Source: a bacterium
GTDB taxonomy: Bacteria > Verrucomicrobiota > Kiritimatiellia > UBA8416
Assembly (NCBI GenBank): GCA_020048935.1
Contig: JAIFLS010000169.1
Span: 1 to 10,724 of the forward strand
Direction of reading: 5' to 3'
Length of the DNA stretch: 10,724 nucleotides
Shown: piece by piece, positions 5,377-10,724 of the stretch
How the letters are laid out: every line of letters begins with the position of its first letter
How positions within the stretch are numbered: the first letter of the stretch is position 1
Notes under the pieces: model-generated
Databases searched by the model: none
Told to the model about the DNA's origin: nothing
The model's input: the letters and a program-made list of their open reading frames with translations, nothing else
Position numbers and translations under genes: made by a program

Positions 5377-8300
5377 CACGGCAAAGCGGCCCCCGGCGGC
5401 GAGAGCGAATGATTGACACTGAACAGGGGCTGCGCTACCTTGGCGTCACTTTCTGGAACAAGGGTGAACTGGTGCTGCAACCCGGCAACGGGGAACGGTT
5501 TGGAAAACGGATTGAGAGCAGATCGGATCGGGAAGATAATGGGCAAATGAAGAATGGCGGACCTCCAAAGCCATTGAGTCGATTCCGTATTCTTTATGCA
5601 AATATTGTCGTAGAAAGAACCAATATGCTTGGCAGCCTGAAAGACAATCGTCCGAAGCGCGGATCGGTAGGTGAGTTTCTACGATCTCATATCAACCCCG
5701 AGACTAATCTCTCGTTCGTTTCGGCCTACTTTACCGTCAGTGCCTACGATGCGCTGAAGCCCGAACTCGAATCCGCCGAGAACCTCCGCTTTCTCTTTGG
5801 AGAACCGTCCTTCATTTCGGAGATTGATTCCGACAAGCACGCCAAGAAGAACTTTCGCCTAACTGAGGACGGGCTCGAACTCGCTCATTCACTCGCGCAG
5901 CGTCCCGCCGCAAAGGCGTGTGCGGCATGGATCAATAGGATGGTCGAAATCCGGTCTATCAGGCAATCCGGTTTTCTCCATGGCAAGGCATACCACATTC
6001 AAAATGGCAACGCATCCAGCGCCATTCTTGGAAGCTCGAATTTCACAGTTCCGGGGTTAGGTCTCCGCCATTCCGGTAACAATATCGAGCTCAACCTTGT
6101 CATCGATTCCGACCGGGACCGCAAGGATCTGCTCGACTGGTTTGAGGAAGTGTGGAGTGACGACGGGCTCACCAAGGACGTGAAAGCCGATGTGCTTCGA
6201 TACCTGGAGCGTCTCTATGCGAATCATCCCCCGGAATTCATCTACTACCTCACCCTCTATCATATTTTCCGTGAGGAACTCGAAGGTGCAGGCGATGTCG
6301 ACGACACTCTCAAGCGAACAACGCTCCTTGAGTCCAAGGTCTGGAACATGCTCTTCTCGTTCCAGAAGGACGGTGTCAAAGGCGCAATCAACAAGATTCT
6401 TGCCTATAATGGCTGTATCCTGGCCGACAGCGTTGGACTCGGGAAAACCTTTGAAGCGCTTGCGGTCATCAAGTACTTTGAACTCCGGAACGAACGTGTT
6501 CTTGTGCTCTGCCCTAAGAAGCTGAAACAGAACTGGACGGTTTACGGAGCAAACAGCCGCCTCAATCCCCTTCTCGGCGACGGGTTCGGATATGATGTAC
6601 TCTCCCATACGGATCTTTCGCGGGAAGGCGGGCTATCCGGCGACATCGATCTCGCCAACCTGAACTGGGGTAACTACGGTCTTATCGTCATCGACGAATC
6701 CCATAACTTCAGAAACAACGCCGTCGGCAAGGAAAAGGACGACGGTTCCCGGCGGAGGAGCCGCTACGAGCGCTTGATGGAGGATGTCATCCAGTCGGGC
6801 TTGAAAACCAAAGTGCTACTGCTTTCCGCCACACCGGTCAACAACCAGATTGCCGACATCCGTAATCAGATATCGCTGATTGCGGGAGGTGATGTTGCCC
6901 GCTCCGAGAATCCCGCGCACGATAGCGCATTCAAGGTGAATCTCGGCGTTCCCAGCGTCAAGGAAACCACCCGCCAGGCGCAGAGCAAATTCACCACATG
7001 GACTAAGAAGCCGCCCGCGGAGCGCAAGACCCGCGACCTCATCAACCAACTCGGAAGCGACTTCTTCAAGCTGCTCGATGGCCTTTCCATCGCGCGATCA
7101 CGAGCCCAGATCAAGCGCTACTATGCAAAAGAACTCGCCACCCTCGGCGGCTTTCCCGACAGAGCCAAACCCCAGGCTGAATACCCGGAGATCGATGCCG
7201 AGGGAAAATTCCTCACCTTCCAGCAGCTCGATGCCAAAATCAGCAGTCTCACCCTGAGCCTCTACCACCCGAGTTCCTACCTCCGCAAGGATCTGCCGCA
7301 GTCGGTTCTCGATGAATATGCCCAACGGATTGGCAACTTCACACAGGAAGGCCGGGAGCGCATCCTCATTTCCATGATGAAGGTGAACTTTCTCAAGCGT
7401 CTCGAAAGCTCCATTGATTCCTTCCGCCTCACCCTCGGTCGCACCATCCAGAAGATCGACGACCTGAAGGCGAAAATCGGCAGCTTCCAGGAAACCAAGA
7501 ATCAGAACCCTACCTTTGACTTCGCCAATCTCAGCGACGAGGACTTCGATGATCTCGATGTCGATCCGGAAGATCTCAAGATCGGCGGAAAGCACAAGAT
7601 CAACCTCGAACACCTCAATCTCCCCGACTGGAAACTCGCCGTCAGCCAGGATCGCGACCAGTTGCAATACCTGCTGGATCACGCCGCGCCGATCCATCCG
7701 GCCCGCGATGCCAAGCTTCTTCGGCTACGCTCCCTGGTTGAGTACAAGCTCGACCACCCCTCGACGAACCGGGAAGGCGAGCCAATCCGCAAAATCATCA
7801 TCTTCACCGCATTCGCGGATACGGCGCAGTATCTCTGGAAACACCTCGCCGAGCCGTTGCATAAGTCACGCGGCACCCATGCCGCCCTGATTTCAGGAGG
7901 CGGGGCAAACCGTACCTCGCTGGGTAAATCCGACTTCGAGCACATCCTTACCAACTTCGCCCCCCGTGCCAAAGGACGCGACCGCCAGCCGGAACTCCCG
8001 CAGGCCGAGGAAATCGATCTTCTCATCGCCACGGACTGCATCTCGGAGGGTCAGAACCTCCAGGATTGCGACTATCTCATCAACTACGATATCCACTGGA
8101 ATCCTGTCCGTATTATCCAGCGCTTCGGCCGCATCGACCGGATCGGTTCCCGCAATGTAAGCGTTTCCCTCGTCAACTTCTGGCCCACCAAAGACCTCGA
8201 CGCCTATCTCAACGTCAAACACCGCGTCGAAGCCCGCATGGCCCTGGTCGACCTCACCGCCTCGGGCGAGGACAACCTCCTCAACGCCGAACAGTTCGAG

Positions 8301-8948
8301 GACCTTATCGCCTCCGATCTCCACTACCGGAATAATCAGCTCAAACGCCTGCAGAACGAGATTCTCGACCTCGAGGATCTCGACGAGGATTCCATCTCTC
8401 TCGCCGATTTCTCCCTTGCCGACTTCCGGCTCGATCTCCTCCGCTTCCTCGAAGCCCACCGCGAGGAATTGGAATCCTCCCCGCTCGGACTCTATGCCGT
8501 CGTGCCGCCCGACCCCCAGCTCCCTGCCACCCAGCCGGGCATCCTCTTCTGTTTCCGTCAACGCGATGACCGCCGCCCCACCGAGGTCAACCCCCTCGCG
8601 CCGCACTTCCTCGTCTACGTGCTCGACGACGGCAATGTACGCCTAACCTTCGCCCAGCCCAAGCAGTCGCTGGAAATATTCCGGACGCTTGCCTCCGGCC
8701 AGTCGACACCGCTCAACCACCTCTGCGATATCTTCGACAACCGCACCGGCAACGGCACCAGCATGGCGCACGAGAACCATCTACTCGAACGCGCCGTTGA
8801 ATCCATCAAAGCCACCTTCGGCAAACGCGCTGCCGCCGCCTTGTTCTCCGGGCGCGATGGCAAACTGCCATCCGTGCAGGATACGCCATCCTCCAGTACC
8901 GATCTCGAACTCGTCACCTGGCTCGTGATCATGGGAGGCAAGGAGTGA
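5370..8948 (+). CDS. PLD-like domain fused to SNF2-type helicase (start uncertain, 5370 to 5625)
   Basis: Numbering is from ATG 5370 (1192 residues). An N-terminal phospholipase-D-like domain (about 95-270) carries HGK at 204-206 and ILGSSNF at 219-225, the HxK...GSxN pattern of PLD nucleases. The SNF2 ATPase core follows: Walker A DSVGLGKT (353-360), DESH box (442-445), SATP (486-489), helicase C start KIIIFTAF (808-815), TDCISEGQNLQ (888-898) and motif VI QRFGRIDRIG (917-926). An acidic stretch lies near 715-735. This architecture occurs in defence islands and beside DNA methyltransferases, so translocation on DNA with PLD-mediated cleavage is plausible. The start is open: homologs as I remember them begin near MLGSLKDN, which is ATG 5625 (preceded by AGAAAG). 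Residues 1-85 match nothing I recognise. ATG 5409 and ATG 5547 are alternatives. The CTC-rich leucine codon use differs from the left half of the window. Confidence 0.88.
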   Translation: MLTRQSGPRRRERMIDTEQGLRYLGVTFWNKGELVLQPGNGERFGKRIESRSDREDNGQMKNGGPPKPLSRFRILYANIVVERTNMLGSLKDNRPKRGSVGEFLRSHINPETNLSFVSAYFTVSAYDALKPELESAENLRFLFGEPSFISEIDSDKHAKKNFRLTEDGLELAHSLAQRPAAKACAAWINRMVEIRSIRQSGFLHGKAYHIQNGNASSAILGSSNFTVPGLGLRHSGNNIELNLVIDSDRDRKDLLDWFEEVWSDDGLTKDVKADVLRYLERLYANHPPEFIYYLTLYHIFREELEGAGDVDDTLKRTTLLESKVWNMLFSFQKDGVKGAINKILAYNGCILADSVGLGKTFEALAVIKYFELRNERVLVLCPKKLKQNWTVYGANSRLNPLLGDGFGYDVLSHTDLSREGGLSGDIDLANLNWGNYGLIVIDESHNFRNNAVGKEKDDGSRRRSRYERLMEDVIQSGLKTKVLLLSATPVNNQIADIRNQISLIAGGDVARSENPAHDSAFKVNLGVPSVKETTRQAQSKFTTWTKKPPAERKTRDLINQLGSDFFKLLDGLSIARSRAQIKRYYAKELATLGGFPDRAKPQAEYPEIDAEGKFLTFQQLDAKISSLTLSLYHPSSYLRKDLPQSVLDEYAQRIGNFTQEGRERILISMMKVNFLKRLESSIDSFRLTLGRTIQKIDDLKAKIGSFQETKNQNPTFDFANLSDEDFDDLDVDPEDLKIGGKHKINLEHLNLPDWKLAVSQDRDQLQYLLDHAAPIHPARDAKLLRLRSLVEYKLDHPSTNREGEPIRKIIIFTAFADTAQYLWKHLAEPLHKSRGTHAALISGGGANRTSLGKSDFEHILTNFAPRAKGRDRQPELPQAEEIDLLIATDCISEGQNLQDCDYLINYDIHWNPVRIIQRFGRIDRIGSRNVSVSLVNFWPTKDLDAYLNVKHRVEARMALVDLTASGEDNLLNAEQFEDLIASDLHYRNNQLKRLQNEILDLEDLDEDSISLADFSLADFRLDLLRFLEAHREELESSPLGLYAVVPPDPQLPATQPGILFCFRQRDDRRPTEVNPLAPHFLVYVLDDGNVRLTFAQPKQSLEIFRTLASGQSTPLNHLCDIFDNRTGNGTSMAHENHLLERAVESIKATFGKRAAAALFSGRDGKLPSVQDTPSSSTDLELVTWLVIMGGKE

Positions 8949-10585
8949 GTTCACGCATTTTCATCAGTAGCGTCCAAAAAGAGTTCAAGGTGGAGCGAAC
9001 CGCCCTTGCCCGGTATATTGCGGATGACCCGCTACTCGGGAAACACTTTGAAACCTTTGTTTTCGAACGGGATGTCCCGGCCAAGGACCAGCGCCCGGAT
9101 GCGATCTACCTGGAGGAACTAGCCCGTTGCGACCTCTACATCGGGCTGTTTGGCAACGAATACGGCTGGGAAAACAGTGACGGCCTGTCGCCGACCCATT
9201 TGGAATTCAACAAGGCTGCCGAACTACGCATTCCCCGGTTGATTTACGTCAAAGGGCAGGACGATCAGAACAAGCACCCGAAGATGCGCAACCTGATTCA
9301 CGCTACTGGGAACGAAATCATACGTCGACGCTTCGAGTCCTACGACGATTTACGCGCCAATGTCTACGCCAGCCTCGTAAGTCATCTGGAATCCACCGGC
9401 GTCCTGCATCAGTTGCCGTGGGATGCAACGCCCGCGAGAGGGGCGACGCTCGGCGATTTGGATGCAAAAGCCATAGCGAAATTCGTCCGGGGTGCCCGCA
9501 AATGGCGCAACTTCCCGCTGGCCGAGGATGCATCCCCATCCGAAGTGTTGGACAAGCTCAATTTGCTCGATGGAGAAGCGCCCACCCAGGGTGCCATTCT
9601 GCTCTTCGGACGCGAGCCGCAGCGTTTCCTGCCCGCTTCCCTTGTCAAGTGCGCACATTTTCATGGTACGGCCGTCGCCAAGCCCATCCCCGCCCATTTG
9701 GATGTCAGGGGCACCGCGTTCGACCTGGTCAACGGTGCTGTCGATTTCGTGCTTTCAAAAATCAACGTCAGCGTGGGCACCCGCGAGCAAAGTAGCCAAG
9801 CGCCCGTCGAGTATGAAATTCCACGTGAAGTCATCCAGGAGGCCATCGTCAATGCCGTGGCCCATCGCGACTACACCAGCAATGCCAGTGTTCAGGTTTC
9901 CCTGTTTGCCGACCGCCTGGAGATCTGGAACCCCGGCAATCTGCCACCCGCCCTGACCCTTGAGCTACTGCGGCATGAACACCGTTCCTTCCCCCGCAAT
10001 TTGCTCTTTGCCGAAGCGCTCTATCTTGTCCGCTACATTGAGCGCTACGGTACCGGAACAGGCGACATGATCCGACTGTGCCGGGAGGCCGGCCTGCCCG
10101 AGCCCGATTTCCGGTTAACCGACGGTTTCGTCACGATTATTCAACGCCCCGCCCGAATGAAGACGGCAGAAGACACCCCGCAAGTCACCACGCAAGTCAG
10201 TGAGCAAGTCGGTGAGCAGGTCGCGGTGACCAAGTCGGGACCTAGTCGGGACCAAGTCACAGGGCAAGTCGACTCATCATCACCGCACAAGTCAGGGGTA
10301 GAGTCGGGGCCAGAGTCGGGGCCAGAGTCGGGGCCAGAGTCGGGGCCAGAGTCGATTCGGCAAAGAGTTCTTGTCTCGCTATTTCGCGAGCCGCTGGCAA
10401 AATCCGGTATCGCCGCTAAAATCGGACACAATAGCATTTCCAGAAAACTAAATGAGCGAGTCCGCGATCTGCTACAATCCGGCCTGATCGAGTACACCAT
10501 CCCCGAAAAAACCACCAGTCGCCTCCAGAAATATCGCCTGACCGAAAAAGGCCGCGCCTTGCTTTCCAAATCCAAACCCTCATAA
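8945..10585 (+). CDS. DUF4062 + GHKL-like ATPase + winged-helix protein
   Basis: A 546-residue protein with three parts. The N-terminal DUF4062 domain (about 1-165) shows RIFISSVQKEF, YLEELARCDLYIGLFGNEYG and LSPTHLEF. The middle (about 165-400) matches the COG2865-type regulator core: GAILLFGREPQRFLP, then a histidine-kinase-like ATP-binding fold with E299 and N303 in QEAIVNAVAHRDY, NPGNLP (329-334) and GTGTGDM (369-375). A repeat-built linker (about 411-470) leads to a C-terminal winged helix ending LIEYTIPEKTTSRLQKYRLTEKG. The usual N-terminal AlbA_2 (Schlafen-like) segment appears to be replaced by DUF4062. It starts with GTG, 6 bases after GGGAGG (8933-8938), and overlaps the helicase stop as GTGA, so the two are coupled. 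Likely roles are nucleotide-dependent sensor or DNA-binding regulator of the helicase module. The function is not established. Confidence 0.88.
   Translation: MSSRIFISSVQKEFKVERTALARYIADDPLLGKHFETFVFERDVPAKDQRPDAIYLEELARCDLYIGLFGNEYGWENSDGLSPTHLEFNKAAELRIPRLIYVKGQDDQNKHPKMRNLIHATGNEIIRRRFESYDDLRANVYASLVSHLESTGVLHQLPWDATPARGATLGDLDAKAIAKFVRGARKWRNFPLAEDASPSEVLDKLNLLDGEAPTQGAILLFGREPQRFLPASLVKCAHFHGTAVAKPIPAHLDVRGTAFDLVNGAVDFVLSKINVSVGTREQSSQAPVEYEIPREVIQEAIVNAVAHRDYTSNASVQVSLFADRLEIWNPGNLPPALTLELLRHEHRSFPRNLLFAEALYLVRYIERYGTGTGDMIRLCREAGLPEPDFRLTDGFVTIIQRPARMKTAEDTPQVTTQVSEQVGEQVAVTKSGPSRDQVTGQVDSSSPHKSGVESGPESGPESGPESGPESIRQRVLVSLFREPLAKSGIAAKIGHNSISRKLNERVRDLLQSGLIEYTIPEKTTSRLQKYRLTEKGRALLSKSKPS
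10181..10354 (+). repeat. 12-bp-period repeats encoding the linker of the DUF4062 protein
   Basis: Two repeat tracts lie inside the gene. CAAGTC-centred units are spaced 12 bases apart at 10181, 10193 and 10205 (then CAGGTC at 10217) and encode QVT-TQVS-EQVG-EQV. Further CAAGTC words are at 10231, 10253, 10265 and 10288. A perfect tandem array follows at 10301-10354: four and a half copies of GAGTCGGGGCCA, coding for ESGP repeats. Confidence 0.95.
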
Positions 10586-10629
10586 TCCAACCTGTAGCCT
10601 GCAACCTTTAACCTGCAACCCTAAAAACC
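10586..10629. repeat. Short spacer built of degenerate AACCTG(C/T)A words
   Basis: The 44-base gap between the DUF4062 gene and the next start contains AACCTGTAGCC, CCTGCAACC and again CCTGCAACC, a degenerate near-tandem repeat. There is no Shine-Dalgarno-like sequence before the ATG at 10630, and no hairpin. Confidence 0.5.
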
Positions 10630-10724
10630 ATGACCGACCACCGCTCAAAAATTGATGCCAGCCTGAAAGCCTTTGCCGCTGCCCCTGTGCGGCAGGCCGC
10701 CCTTGGCCTGCTTGGAACCCTGGG
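10630..10724 (+). CDS. Start of an unidentified gene (3' truncated by window)
   Basis: An open frame begins at ATG 10630 and runs off the window after 31 codons (MTDHRSKIDASLKAFAAAP, then VRQAALGLLGTL). It is on the same strand, 44 bases after the DUF4062 gene, and probably belongs to the same operon. The pattern of a short helix followed by ALxLLxTLG recalls, from memory, N-termini of large Eco57I/PglX-type DNA methyltransferases. Thirty-one residues are too few to identify it, so that reading is a guess. No ribosome binding site is visible, so a later start or a leader-poor transcript is possible. Confidence 0.5.
   Translation, partial: MTDHRSKIDASLKAFAAAPVRQAALGLLGTL

Noticed and set aside
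7098..8606. Long minus-strand frames opposite the helicase (7098-7697 and 7893-8606)
   Set aside because: Val/Glu/Leu-rich mirror images of the helicase coding sequence; no start signals or known motifs.
10301..10354. CRISPR-like array
   Set aside because: The units are contiguous 12-bp coding repeats with no spacers, in frame in the DUF4062 gene.

Overview
The window is G+C-rich and gene-dense, with every gene on the + strand. An MlaF/MlaD-type lipid-transport pair implies an outer-membrane-bearing bacterium. An HPr-like protein, a Uma2 nuclease, palindromic intergenic repeats and CACAAAA-type spacer words recall PVC-superphylum genomes (Kiritimatiellota or Verrucomicrobiota). That placement is an impression, not a demonstration. 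I saw no rRNA, tRNA, CRISPR array or insertion sequence.

The left half (1-4489) looks like resident housekeeping DNA. It holds the 3' end of an EttA-type ABC-F translation factor (1-672), a spacer with a GC hairpin and a long imperfect palindrome (673-888), and a beta-CASP metallo-beta-lactamase-fold RNA-processing enzyme (889-2298). A tightly packed trio follows: MlaF-like ATPase (2398-3204), MlaD/MCE protein (3201-4214) and HPr-like phosphocarrier (4214-4489). These three overlap at ATGA and TAATG junctions and are probably translationally coupled. The MlaE-type permease usually found with such genes is not in the window. A 269-base spacer with a second palindromic element (4490-4758) ends this part.

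The right half (4759-10724) looks like an accessory, defence-island-type module. It holds a Uma2-family PDDEXK nuclease (4759-5376) and a ~1.1-1.2 kaa protein that joins a phospholipase-D-like domain to a SNF2-type helicase (open frame 5370-8948). Next is a DUF4062 + GHKL-like ATPase + winged-helix protein (8945-10585), coupled to the helicase by a GTGA overlap, and then the first 31 codons of another gene (10630 onward). The helicase favours CTC leucine codons, unlike the CTG-rich left half, which fits a separate origin.

The most interesting candidate is this PLD-helicase / DUF4062-ATPase pair. The combination reads as a nucleic-acid-targeting motor plus a sensor or regulator. The truncated gene at the right edge may be a DNA methyltransferase and would decide whether the module is a restriction-modification-like system. 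The DUF4062 protein also carries a striking repeat-built linker.
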